A program made the translations under genes and the position numbers. The notes below the pieces were generated by a model. The model saw nothing but the letters and a program-made list of their open reading frames with translations, was not told where the DNA came from and made no database searches. Shown one piece after another: positions 39,997 through 48,080 of a stretch of 64,000 nt of DNA. The stretch spans positions 97,886 through 161,885 of the forward strand of contig JAFLCK010000008.1 in the NCBI GenBank assembly GCA_017303615.1. The letters are read 5' to 3'. Every line of letters begins with the position of its first letter. The stretch's first letter is position 1. This DNA is from Obscuribacter phosphatis_A. GTDB taxonomy: Bacteria; Cyanobacteriota; Vampirovibrionia; Obscuribacterales; Obscuribacteraceae.

Positions 39997-41691
39997 GTGG
40001 ATAAAGCAGGACCGACTTCACCACAGTTAATCGACTACCTCGTGGTGCTTGTTTACTTTATTTTTGTGCTTGGTGTCGGTTTCAAGCTCAAAAAAAATAT
40101 GCACACGGCAGAAGACTTTCTTCTTGCCGGGCATGGCAATGCCGCCGACGGCAAAAGCAAGATAGTAATTCCGACTTGGGTTTGTGGACTGGCTTTTCTG
40201 TCGGCCAACCTCGGTGCTCTGGAAGTAATGGGAATGGCAGCCAATGCCGCCCAGTACGGCATCATGACTGCCCATTTCTATTGGCTGGGTGCTATTCCGG
40301 CAATGGTGTTCCTGGCTGTCTTCATGATGCCGTTTTATTACAAGAGCAAAATCAAGTCGGTCCCCGAGTATCTACGCAAGCGCTTCAACGAGCCCACGAG
40401 GGCATTTAACGCTTTCTCTTTCGCCATTATGACTGTGCTTATGTCGGGCATGAACCTTTATGCCATGGCAATTGTCTTTCAAATGGTTCTTGGTTGGCCT
40501 ATCCACGCATCTGTCTTGCTTGCCGCTGTGGTGGTTCTTGCCTACACAATTACAGGCGGTCTCACTTCATCAATCTATAACGAAGCCATACAGTTCTTTC
40601 TCATTATTTTTGGACTCTTGCCTCTGTCAATAATCGGCATGATGCGTTTTGGATCTTGGCAGTCGGTGGTGGAAAGTTTGAATGCGCCTGGAATGGCGCA
40701 TTTATGGCTGGAAGTGGGGCGCGCCGGTAATCCCATGGGCACTGACTTGCTGAGTTTAGTCATGGGTCTTGGTTTTGTCTTGTCTTTCGGATATTGGTGT
40801 ACCGACTTTCTAGTCATTCAAAGAGCCATGGCTGCTAAAGACCTGTACGGCGCCCAGATGACTCCAATTGTGGCTGCTTTTCCGAAGATTCTCTTTCCTG
40901 TTTTGACTGTTTTCCCCGGTCTTTTGGCCATCATTGCTATGCCGCAGCTGGGCTCGAACAATACAACTCTTTCTTTCAACAATGCCATTCCCTACATGAT
41001 GGCGGCGGTCTATCCTAATGGCATGTATGGGCTTGGCTTGACGGCTTTGCTGGCTAGCTTCATGTCTGGTATGGCCGGCAATGTCACCGCTTTTAATACC
41101 GTTTTTACTTATGATATTTACCAGACTTATTTCGCTAAGAACAAGTCTGATGCTCATTATCTCTGGGTCGGTCGTCTAGCCACCGCGGTCGGCATTGTTA
41201 TATCTGTGGCGGCCGCCTATTTGGTTATGGGTTTCCCCTCCATAATGGACTATATGCAGACTGTTTTTTCTTTCTTTAATGCGCCTCTTTTGGCGACATT
41301 TTTGCTTGGTATGTTCTTCAAGCGGACTTCGCCTTGGGGGGCATTCTCTGGTTTGGTGGCCGGTACTTTCGGCGCTTTCATTCACTATTTACTCTGTCTG
41401 CAAGGCAAGCTCCATTTCTCAACCGAGATGGCTGGCAATTTCCATCGTTCGGTGGTGGCTTGGACTGTTTGCTTTGTGATCACCATAATGATCTCTTACT
41501 TGACCAAGCCAAAAGATGAGTCAGAGCTAGCTGGTTTGGTCTGGGGGGTGAAAGCCAGAGGTGCTTCCAGTTTTGATTCTGTCTCTGCCCTTGCCAGCCT
41601 TGAGAGTAAACCGCCATTTTATCTCACACCAGGCTTTCTCGGGATCGTGCTCTTGCTAATTACTTTGGCGTTAAACCTGGTCTTCTATTAG
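39997..41691 (+). CDS. Sodium:solute symporter family (SSS) transporter
   Basis: A 564-residue membrane transporter of the SSS family with about 13-14 helices. GTG start. Family marks: LIDYLVVLVYFIFVLGVG in helix 1, LKKNMHTAEDFLLAGHG, IPTWVCGLAFLSANLGALEV, PEYLRKRFNEPTRAFNAFSF, AYTITGGLTSSIYNEAIQFF (the SSS signature) and MAGNVTAFNTVFTYDIYQTY. It imports an organic solute or sugar with sodium. Substrate cannot be read from sequence; similarity by eye is to the SGLT/YidK side of the family. The following gene encodes a small membrane protein that may be an accessory subunit. Confidence 0.93.
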   Translation: MDKAGPTSPQLIDYLVVLVYFIFVLGVGFKLKKNMHTAEDFLLAGHGNAADGKSKIVIPTWVCGLAFLSANLGALEVMGMAANAAQYGIMTAHFYWLGAIPAMVFLAVFMMPFYYKSKIKSVPEYLRKRFNEPTRAFNAFSFAIMTVLMSGMNLYAMAIVFQMVLGWPIHASVLLAAVVVLAYTITGGLTSSIYNEAIQFFLIIFGLLPLSIIGMMRFGSWQSVVESLNAPGMAHLWLEVGRAGNPMGTDLLSLVMGLGFVLSFGYWCTDFLVIQRAMAAKDLYGAQMTPIVAAFPKILFPVLTVFPGLLAIIAMPQLGSNNTTLSFNNAIPYMMAAVYPNGMYGLGLTALLASFMSGMAGNVTAFNTVFTYDIYQTYFAKNKSDAHYLWVGRLATAVGIVISVAAAYLVMGFPSIMDYMQTVFSFFNAPLLATFLLGMFFKRTSPWGAFSGLVAGTFGAFIHYLLCLQGKLHFSTEMAGNFHRSVVAWTVCFVITIMISYLTKPKDESELAGLVWGVKARGASSFDSVSALASLESKPPFYLTPGFLGIVLLLITLALNLVFY

Positions 41692-41710
41692 GCGCAAATA
41701 GGAACAAATA

Positions 41711-42007
41711 ATGCTGGATGTTCGTTATCCAATCGGCTATCTCTTCTTGATTTTGGGCATTATTTTGGCCGGTTATGGCTATGCCAACCCTGCCACTTTT
41801 AATACCGCTGGCGGCCCCTTGCCTCTCAATATCGACGTTCCCTGGGGAATCTTGATGTTCTTGTTTGGACTGGCTACTGTTTCGGTCTCAAAGCTGGATG
41901 AGGTGCGGGCTCTTGAAGCTTTATCACTGCAAGAGGCAGCAAAAAAGACAGAGAGAGAGTTAGCGCCCGAAGACAGGCGCGATACCGAGAACAACTCAGA
42001 TACCTAA
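41711..42007 (+). CDS. Small two-helix membrane protein next to the symporter
   Basis: A 98-residue protein with two membrane helices (YPIGYLFLILGIILAGYGYA and VPWGILMFLFGLATVSVSKL) and a charged C-terminal tail (EALSLQEAAKKTERELAPED). AGGA precedes the ATG by about eight bases, and the gene lies 19 bases after the symporter stop, so it is very likely co-transcribed and could be an accessory subunit of the transporter. The second segment WGILMFLFGL is typical of small transporter partners, but I do not recognise a named family. Confidence 0.7.
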   Translation: MLDVRYPIGYLFLILGIILAGYGYANPATFNTAGGPLPLNIDVPWGILMFLFGLATVSVSKLDEVRALEALSLQEAAKKTERELAPEDRRDTENNSDT

Positions 42008-42086
42008 ATTGTGGCGGAATCTGATAGAAAAGCAGAGTAAGAACTGCAACGGCTCTTACTCTTAATGCAAGTCTGCCAGAGTCTGG

Positions 42087-42917
42087 CTATTGCAGCGGGC
42101 GGAAACCTGTTAATAGCTTGCCTGTCGATACATCGTAAAGAGCAATCATCTGCCAAGGCGCAATGCCACTGCCTTGCGGCGGGGTCTTGAGAGGGGCGGC
42201 TTGGCGAATGGCGTTCTTTAGAGCGGCGACTATGCTGGCTGATTCGTTCTGGTCGGCCAGGGGCTCGGTGGCGAGCTCGCCCAGGCGGTCTAGCACCTGA
42301 ATGTTGATGGCTTTACCTTCTTTGGTCAGGTGGAAAGCAATGAGATAGCGGTATTTCTTGCTCTCTGACTCAACCAGGGTGGCTTGTTGCGGCACCCTGA
42401 TGCCGCCTGAGATTTTGTCCGCCACTTCTTTGTTATAGTCTGCAAGAGCTTGTTCTCTAGCTTTTCTTGCCTCTGCACTCAACTTTGTGGCGCTGGTTGC
42501 CGGCGACCAGACATAGGTCGGCTGGCTTTTCAGGTTGGCTCCCAAGGTATTGAGCTCGTTTTGGCTGCTCGGTTCTTGTGTCTTTTCTTTCTCTTTTGCT
42601 TTGGCTTTTGCTAGAGCCTCGGCTTTGGGCCCGAGTTTGGGCGCCGGCTTTTGTGCTTCAGTCTGCGGCTTGACCTTTACTTCGTACTTGGGTAGAGACC
42701 AGAGACCGTCCTGCGTAGAGCTTTGTGAGCTAGCTTGAGAGCCAGATAGGGAAGAATCTTGAGCATCGGCCTGGCTCGACTTGGTTGCATCGGAACTCAA
42801 GGCGGCTTTACTGTTTGCTGGGTCGGATGCCTGGGCCAGCGCTGCTGGCATAGTGACCGCCAAGTTCATAGTAGAAGCTATAGACAAGGCACTGAATATC
42901 ACCGAAAGCTTACTCAT
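42087..42917 (-). CDS. Exported protein with TonB/TolA-type C-terminal domain
   Basis: A 276-residue protein. Signal peptide (SVIFSALSIASTMNLAVTMP, cleaved near ALAQAS), a Ser/Gln/Asp-rich region, a Lys/Glu/Ala-rich stretch (AEALAKAKAKEKEKTQEP) and a C-terminal domain of about 110 residues (WSPATSATKLSAEARKAREQ ... YRYLIAFHLTKEGKAINIQV ... AALKNAIRQAAPLKTPP). The last part follows the TonB_C pattern of a strand-helix-strand with Leu/Ile-rich core and PLKTPP terminus. It lacks an N-terminal transmembrane anchor typical for TonB, so it may be periplasmic. It lies 52 bases downstream of yqeK on the same strand. Confidence 0.7.
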   Translation of the reverse strand: MSKLSVIFSALSIASTMNLAVTMPAALAQASDPANSKAALSSDATKSSQADAQDSSLSGSQASSQSSTQDGLWSLPKYEVKVKPQTEAQKPAPKLGPKAEALAKAKAKEKEKTQEPSSQNELNTLGANLKSQPTYVWSPATSATKLSAEARKAREQALADYNKEVADKISGGIRVPQQATLVESESKKYRYLIAFHLTKEGKAINIQVLDRLGELATEPLADQNESASIVAALKNAIRQAAPLKTPPQGSGIAPWQMIALYDVSTGKLLTGFRPLQ

Positions 42918-42969
42918 AACTCAACCCTTATTAAATCCGATAATAAAATGAGAAAATATCGAGTCTATT

Positions 42970-43818
42970 CTACCCGGCTAATTTCTCCGCCGCTCTAACT
43001 ATACCCAGGAAGTGGTTCCTGACATCAACGGTAAGGGGGTGTATGGGCCTCCTCGACTTCAAAAGGTGTTCTAGGCTTAGGTCGCAGGCGACAAGCATGG
43101 CTTTGTCCACATCTAGTGAGCCTTTTACCGCTTGCGCCCGTCCTTTGCCGCCGGTGAGGGCGGCCCAGATCGGTTGGGTGAAATCATCGGGGCGGCTGGC
43201 TTCTAGGCAGTCGGCCAGATATACAATTTTGGCTATCTCGGTCATATTGGTGGCGCCGAGAGTGTGTTGCGACATAGCGGCAAGAACAGCTTTATTGCTT
43301 ATCTTCAGCTCTTTCTTTACTAATCTTGCCGCCACCGGACCATGCAGCAAATGACCGCTGCTCTTTTCGATTTCGGTGAGTTCGATACCTAAATCCCGTG
43401 CCTTTTCCACCAGTTCATAATCTTTCATTTCTTTGCAACTGTCGTGCAGCCAGCAAGCTAGACCAACATAAAAGCGCTCGGCTTGATTCAGTCCATAAAG
43501 TCTCGAAAGTTCTTGCCCTACTGCCACTACACCCTGCACGTGGGCAAAGCGTTTCTTGGAAATACGAGGCTCCACCCATTTTGCTACTTTGGCTAAAGTT
43601 AGACCTTCTGGAACGCCCTTGATTGCCGAGGCTTTTTTAACGGTACTTTTTTTAGCGCCGCTTTTCTTGACCGAACTCTTTTTTGCTGAACTCTTTTTGG
43701 CTGCAGTGACGGCGGTCTTTTTGCCTGAAGACTTGCCTTTATAGATAGCGCTTTTGCCTGCAACTTTCTTTATTTTTTTGACTAGTGTTTTTTTTGCTTT
43801 CATAGTCTTTGATTTCAT
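42970..43818 (-). CDS. yqeK: YqeK-type HD-domain diadenosine tetraphosphatase with Lys-rich N-terminus
   Basis: A 282-residue HD-domain hydrolase of the YqeK family, which splits Ap4A symmetrically. The enzyme part (about 73-280) has KRFAHVQGVVAVGQELSRLY, the HD pair in ACWLHDSCKE, GHLLHGPVAARLVKKEL, AMSQHTLGATNMTEIAKIVY and LADCLEASRPDDF; these are the metal-binding and substrate positions. Residues 1-70 form an extension rich in Lys, Ser and Ala with repeats such as KKSSAKKSSVKKSGAKKSTV, like histone H1-tails; the usual family length is about 190. It lies 14 bases downstream of nadD, the common nadD-yqeK pairing. Confidence 0.92.
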   Translation of the reverse strand: MKSKTMKAKKTLVKKIKKVAGKSAIYKGKSSGKKTAVTAAKKSSAKKSSVKKSGAKKSTVKKASAIKGVPEGLTLAKVAKWVEPRISKKRFAHVQGVVAVGQELSRLYGLNQAERFYVGLACWLHDSCKEMKDYELVEKARDLGIELTEIEKSSGHLLHGPVAARLVKKELKISNKAVLAAMSQHTLGATNMTEIAKIVYLADCLEASRPDDFTQPIWAALTGGKGRAQAVKGSLDVDKAMLVACDLSLEHLLKSRRPIHPLTVDVRNHFLGIVRAAEKLAG

Positions 43819-43832
43819 AACTTATTCTGTTT

Positions 43833-44591
43833 CTATTTGACCATGGGTACTTTGTAATAGCCGTTCTTGTCGATTAACTGGCAAACTGCCGGGGGCACCA
43901 TATAAAGTACCGATTTGCCTTCTTTGATTCGCTTTCTTACCTCTGAAGCCGAAATAGCTACTCCGGGAAAGTCTACCAGTTCCACTTGCGGATAGAGACT
44001 GAGATAGTGGGCGAGCGTCTGGCTAGAGTCCAGGCTGGCTGTCATTTCCTCGGCGTTTTTCTCGCTTCTGTTATTGTCGCTTTCTGAAATGTTGCTATCA
44101 GATTTGTTGCTTCCAGATTTGTCGCTTGTCTGACTTTGACCCAGACTAGTTGTAGTTGTACAGCCCTCTGCCGTTGCTTGCACGACTCTCAGGCGCGGCA
44201 CCACCAAAAGCCTTACCTGCTTAGCCAGGTCTTGGTAGCGGTGCCAGGTGTCGAAACTTTTGAGATTATCCGAGCCGATAATGAGGCTGATGCGCGCATC
44301 GGGAAACTGTGCTTCCAGACTTTCTACAGTATCGATTGTGTACGACTTACCCTGGCGCTTCAGCTCTAGGTCTGATGCCTGAAAATACTGGTTTTCGGCA
44401 ATCGCTCGGCAAAGCAGCGAATAACGCGCCTCGCCGTCCAGTAGCTCTCGATTGTTTCGATGGGGCGGATGTGGGCTGACAACGAAAATGACTTTATCGA
44501 GAGCAAACTGACTGCGTGCCGCCTCGGCGATGAGCAGGTGTCCCAAATGTACCGGATTGAAAGTTCCGCAGAAAAGTCCGATTTCTTGCAC
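43833..44591 (-). CDS. nadD: Nicotinate-nucleotide adenylyltransferase with internal low-complexity insert
   Basis: A 252-residue NadD that adenylates nicotinate mononucleotide to deamido-NAD. Motifs: IGLFCGTFNPVHLGHLLIAE (phosphate-binding TxGxFxPxHxGH), VIFVVSPHPPHR, SYTIDTVESL, ISLIIGSDNLKSFDTWHRYQ, and the ISASEVRKRIKEGKSVLYMV terminal signature. Between about residues 139 and 195 there is an insert rich in Ser, Asn, Asp and Lys (QTSDKSGSNKSDSNISESDN) in the place where most NadD have a short loop. Reading frame and downstream motifs are intact, so activity is likely. It lies between alr (15 bases) and yqeK (14 bases). Confidence 0.94.
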   Translation of the reverse strand: MQEIGLFCGTFNPVHLGHLLIAEAARSQFALDKVIFVVSPHPPHRNNRELLDGEARYSLLCRAIAENQYFQASDLELKRQGKSYTIDTVESLEAQFPDARISLIIGSDNLKSFDTWHRYQDLAKQVRLLVVPRLRVVQATAEGCTTTTSLGQSQTSDKSGSNKSDSNISESDNNRSEKNAEEMTASLDSSQTLAHYLSLYPQVELVDFPGVAISASEVRKRIKEGKSVLYMVPPAVCQLIDKNGYYKVPMVK

Positions 44592-44606
44592 AGGGGCTCC
44601 AGGTGT

Positions 44607-45839
44607 TTAGCGAAGGCGCTCTCTCGTATAAACTTTCGGCAATCTGGCCCTCAGTCTGCAGGCCAACTCGTAGGTTATCGTATCGAGCCTTTCGGCCCAT
44701 TGGCACAAGTTAATGCACTTTTGAGCCGAGCTGCCGATTAGGGTGACTAGGTCACCTTCCTGAGCTTGTTTGCAGTCGGTAATGTCAAGCAACATTTGGT
44801 CCATGCTGATGCGTCCCACCTGCTTGACCCAATTGTCTTCAATAATGGCTTCCATGTTATTGCTCAGACCGCGGTCCACACCATCGGCATAGCCTATCGG
44901 AATCATAGCCAGCCGGCTATGGCGCTTAGCCGTCCAGGTGAAGCCATAGCCGGCCGACTCGCCTTCTGGCACTGGACCTATATGATTAATTCGTGCCTTT
45001 AGCGACAAAGCCGGGCGCAATTCTGGTAGTGTCGTATTTGGTGCTAAGCCCCAGAGATAGAGTCCGACTCTAACCATGTCATAATGCGTATCGGGGAAGA
45101 GTCTTGTCGCCTCAGAAGAAGCCAGATGCAACAAGGTGCCCGGCGGTACTATCTTGACTGCCGCCTCGAAGCGACCCTTTTGAAAATCAACTGCCTCTCG
45201 GTTGTCGGCCATGGCTAGATGAGAGAAGACACTCATCAGCTGCAGACGGGGATCTTTGTCTACCAGCTCAAGTGCTTGCGCTGTGGTAGTCGGCTCGATG
45301 CCTAGGCGGTGCATACCGGTGTCTATTTTTATATGAACGGCAGCTTGCAGATTAAGACGCTTGGCTGTGCTGCTGACATCCTCGATTTGCTTTAGGCTGG
45401 TGATTGAAATACCGAGGTTGTTTTCAAGGGCGGTATCTAGGGCCCAGGAGGGGGTTGGGCTCAAAACCAAAATCGGTAACTTGATGCCCGATTGTCGCAG
45501 TTGCAGACCTTCATCTATAGATGCAACGCCCAGATAGTCCACGCTTGAAGCTTCGAACAGCTGTGCTGTGGTTGCCGCCCCGTGTCCATAGCCGTCGCTT
45601 TTCACCACAGCCATTACCTTGGTCTTGCTTGTCGATTTAGCTGTTTTGTTTCTTGGCGAAGGCTCTTGAATGGGTTTCTTTTGCAGCCACTCAGTCCTAA
45701 TAACCTCCAAGTTGTGCTCTAGGCACGATAAAGAGACCTCCACCCAAGCGTCGCGCCGGAGGGATGTGGGTGCCTGTCTGTAGTTTGAGCTGCTCATTAG
45801 TAAATTATTGGCATTGCCGCCTTGTTGTGGTTCTAACAT
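44607..45839 (-). CDS. alr: Alanine racemase
   Basis: A 410-residue PLP enzyme that makes D-alanine for peptidoglycan. The Schiff-base Lys80 lies in VMAVVKSDGYGHG; substrate-entry and catalytic residues are seen in HIKIDTGMHRLGI, MSVFSHLAMAD, and the tyrosine loop AGYGFTWTAKRHSRLAMIPI, followed by GRISMDQMLLDITD. The first 28 residues extend beyond the usual start (WVEVSLSCLEHNLEVIR); ATG codons at residues 1 and 15 are both possible. A Lys/Ser/Thr/Pro-rich insert of about 25 residues (KPIQEPSPRNKTAKSTSKTK) separates the first helix from the PLP strand. It heads the alr-nadD-yqeK run. Confidence 0.95.
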   Translation of the reverse strand: MLEPQQGGNANNLLMSSSNYRQAPTSLRRDAWVEVSLSCLEHNLEVIRTEWLQKKPIQEPSPRNKTAKSTSKTKVMAVVKSDGYGHGAATTAQLFEASSVDYLGVASIDEGLQLRQSGIKLPILVLSPTPSWALDTALENNLGISITSLKQIEDVSSTAKRLNLQAAVHIKIDTGMHRLGIEPTTTAQALELVDKDPRLQLMSVFSHLAMADNREAVDFQKGRFEAAVKIVPPGTLLHLASSEATRLFPDTHYDMVRVGLYLWGLAPNTTLPELRPALSLKARINHIGPVPEGESAGYGFTWTAKRHSRLAMIPIGYADGVDRGLSNNMEAIIEDNWVKQVGRISMDQMLLDITDCKQAQEGDLVTLIGSSAQKCINLCQWAERLDTITYELACRLRARLPKVYTRERLR

Positions 45840-46459
45840 TGAATGAAACTTATGCTAGCATTGCATGCAGTCCGCCATCATGATTACCTCTGAAGGGGCA
45901 GGCGACTTCCGAAAAATTGCCGGACAAAAGCAAAATTGCCCGGCAACTGAAAGCGGTGGAAGTTTGTTCCAGGCTTGGGACCTGAAAGCTCAGCTGAAAA
46001 GTGAAGAGACTGATTTAATGAAGGCGACCGGTTCTGAACGATGGGCCGGGCTCTGGAAATCAGAAGTGAGAGTTAATCTCAATTCTGTTGATTCAGAGGC
46101 TCTCAGGAGGATCTCCGGAGGCAAAAGATGCTCTTGCCGAATAAATAGAAGGAATTCTAGAAATTCGGGGAAATTCTGAAAACTCCACAAGAGAACAATC
46201 CCGAGACTCTTGTAAAGAATGCCGCTTGAAATTTCGAAAGCAAATTTCTTAAGGCAAACTGGATGAGTTGGTTGACAGATTCTTCTGAAAATCTGAAAAG
46301 CCGTCTCTAAGTTAGTTCACAAGGAAACCCTAAAGGAAACCCTGGATATCGCGGCAGATTAGTGCAAATCTGATCTAAAGCCTATATCCGGCGAGTCTAA
46401 ATGACTCGCTTGCAGCAAAAAAATTCAGCACAGGTTCTAACTAAAAAGGGTGAAAAGAC
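45840..46459. other. Long non-coding leader/intergenic region upstream of hup
   Basis: This 620-base gap holds no convincing gene. Two overlapping frames (45865-46179 rightward and 45990-46190 leftward) are open but Arg/Ser-rich, lack ribosome sites and look like no protein. Several inverted repeats suggest RNA structure: GAAATTT/AAATTTC at 46227-46247, CAGATT/AATCTG near 46277-46295, and the group at 46321-46409 listed separately. No match to tmRNA, RNase P, SRP or 6S RNA signatures is recognisable to me. Part of it must be the hup promoter and 5' leader. Confidence 0.5.
46321..46409 (+). promoter_or_regulatory. Structured leader candidate before hup
   Basis: An 11-base direct repeat AAGGAAACCCT (46321-46331 and 46333-46343) is followed by a nested hairpin, GGATAT (46344-46349)/ATATCC (46384-46389) enclosing CAGATT (46355-46360)/AATCTG (46367-46372), and then a perfect hairpin GCGAGTC-TAAAT-GACTCGC (46391-46409). 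The start codon of hup is 51 bases further. A cis-acting RNA or protein-binding site is possible. Confidence 0.4.
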
Positions 46460-46741
46460 TTGAATAAAGCAGAATTGGTAGACGTCGTCGCTAAGGAAGC
46501 CGGCACCACAAAGAAAGATGCCGAACTCGTCATCAATAAAATGATGGAAACGATTATCGGGCAGGTCGCTCACGGCGTAAAAGTAACACTCGTTGGATTT
46601 GGCACGTTCGAAGCTCGCCAGCGCAAGGCTCGCACCGGTCGTAATCCAAAGACAAACGAGCCCCTCAATATTCCGGCTAAGCGCGTAGCTGGTTTTAAAG
46701 TCGGCAAAGAGTTTGCTGATGCTGTGAACAAGCGCAAGTAA
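46460..46741 (+). CDS. hup: DNA-binding protein HU
   Basis: A 93-residue histone-like protein of the HU/IHF family. TTG start preceded by AGGGTGA. Family features: NKAELVDVVAKEAGTTKKDA at the N-terminus, VTLVGFGTFEARQRKARTGR with the invariant Gly-Phe-Gly-x-Phe, and RNPKTNEPLNIPAKRVAGFK with the DNA-intercalating Pro at the tip of the arm, then VGKEFADAVNKRK. It binds and bends DNA as a dimer and compacts the nucleoid. It is preceded by a long structured gap and followed 66 bases later by an oxidoreductase gene. Confidence 0.96.
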   Translation: MNKAELVDVVAKEAGTTKKDAELVINKMMETIIGQVAHGVKVTLVGFGTFEARQRKARTGRNPKTNEPLNIPAKRVAGFKVGKEFADAVNKRK

Positions 46742-46807
46742 GAGGAAAGTCGACTAAGTAGATTTCCGGATAATGTGCCGGAAGTTTGAATAGTTAAGGA
46801 GGTCAGG

Positions 46808-47794
46808 GTGGGTCTACCTAGAGTTGCGCTAATCGGTTGTGGAAACTGGGGAAAGAACCTGGTTCGCAACTTTCATCATCTGGGGGCCCTCTCTACCGTC
46901 TGTGACAGCGATCACAAGCGGCTCGACTATGTCGCCAGAGAGTTTCGCGGGGTGAAAATAACCTCCGACTACCAAAGCGTGCTGGACGATGCTGAAGTGA
47001 GCGCTATCGTTATCGCCACCCCATCCGATACGCACTTCAATCTGGCTAGACAAGCCTTGCTTGCCGGTAAACACGTTTATGTCGAGAAACCTCTAGCCCG
47101 TGACGTCAAACACGCCGAAGAACTCGATGCTCTGGCAACTGAGCGCAATCTGGTTCTCATGGTTGGGCATCTATTGCTCTATCATCCTGCCGTGAATTGC
47201 CTCAAAGACTTGATTGCATCAGGTGAACTGGGCGAATTGCTTTTCGTGCGGTCTGACCGCATGAACTTTAATCTCTCCCGCCGCGACTGGAGTGTTCTCT
47301 GGGATCTGGCTCCCCATGATATTTCCATGATGAGTTATCTTCTTGATTGTGCCTCACCCGAAGTCAGCCGAGTGGGCGGATGGGATACGCTGGGTGATGG
47401 CTTGGTTGACGTTGCCTATCTCGATCTCGCTTTCCCCATCGGTGACAAGGTTGTCCCCGGTCAGGTGCGCAATAGTTGGATCGATCCACAGAAAGTTGTC
47501 AGACTGACTGTGAATGGTACAAAGAAAACAGCCGTACTCAACGACACCCAACAAGAAGACAAGCTGGCGCTCCACAGTCTTACATCCGAAGGGCGCATGG
47601 TTGTCGAATATCCCTATTATCCCGACTCTGAACCTCTTCATCTTGAGTGTGAGCACTTCTTGCAGTGCATCCTGCGCGGCGAAAGACCGCGTACCGATGC
47701 CAACAATGCTTACACTGTGGTGAGAGTGCTTTCCGATGTCGAGAAGAGACTGTCGTCAAGACCTGGTCTGCGTAAGCCTGTCGGTTCGGTTTAG
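46808..47794 (+). CDS. Gfo/Idh/MocA-family oxidoreductase, sugar-nucleotide dehydrogenase type
   Basis: A 328-residue NAD(P)-dependent oxidoreductase. The GTG start has a strong AAGGAGGTCAG upstream. Rossmann motif RVALIGCGNWGKNLVR at residues 5-20, the cofactor/substrate-binding VYVEKPLARD (EKP), and WDLAPHDISMMSYLL with the catalytic His-Asp-like region are visible. The closest type by eye is the WbpB/WlbA family acting on UDP-N-acetyl-glucosamine derivatives in polysaccharide synthesis, but sugar specificity is uncertain. C-terminal VKPIV-like sheets and HFLQCILRGERPRTDANNAY are typical. It stands between hup and tRNA-Gly. Confidence 0.88.
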   Translation: MGLPRVALIGCGNWGKNLVRNFHHLGALSTVCDSDHKRLDYVAREFRGVKITSDYQSVLDDAEVSAIVIATPSDTHFNLARQALLAGKHVYVEKPLARDVKHAEELDALATERNLVLMVGHLLLYHPAVNCLKDLIASGELGELLFVRSDRMNFNLSRRDWSVLWDLAPHDISMMSYLLDCASPEVSRVGGWDTLGDGLVDVAYLDLAFPIGDKVVPGQVRNSWIDPQKVVRLTVNGTKKTAVLNDTQQEDKLALHSLTSEGRMVVEYPYYPDSEPLHLECEHFLQCILRGERPRTDANNAYTVVRVLSDVEKRLSSRPGLRKPVGSV

Positions 47795-47851
47795 CAAATT
47801 AAAATAAGTAACAGCGTATTGCAATTGCTATCTGCTAACTGAGTCGAGGGG

Positions 47852-47857
47852 TATAAT
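47852..47857 (+). promoter_or_regulatory. Probable -10 box of the tRNA-Gly gene
   Basis: A perfect TATAAT lies 38 bases before the first base of the tRNA. No convincing -35 hexamer is found 16-18 bases upstream, so the call rests on position and match alone. Confidence 0.4.
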
Positions 47858-47895
47858 AAATTTCTGGTCGCAAGACCAAATACTGAATCGCCCGT

Positions 47896-47970
<75 letters not shown>

Positions 47971-47975
47971 TTTAG

Positions 47976-48006
47976 AAAGCTGCCTTTCGAGGCAGCTTTT
48001 CTTTTT
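47976..48006 (+). terminator. Terminator after tRNA-Gly
   Basis: Stem AAAGCTGCC and GGCAGCTTTT around a short loop, followed by CTTTTT. It begins six bases after the encoded CCA, a typical rho-independent arrangement. Confidence 0.85.
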
Positions 48007-48080
48007 CTGCCTAACATCCTGATATATTAGAGCTAGCGTTAATCTAGCGGTCAAAGTTAGGCAAGGGCAAGGACTTTTTC

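Noticed and set aside
45865..46179. 104-codon open frame upstream of hup
   Set aside because: No Shine-Dalgarno, Arg/Ser-rich, unlike any protein pattern, in a region with inverted repeats.
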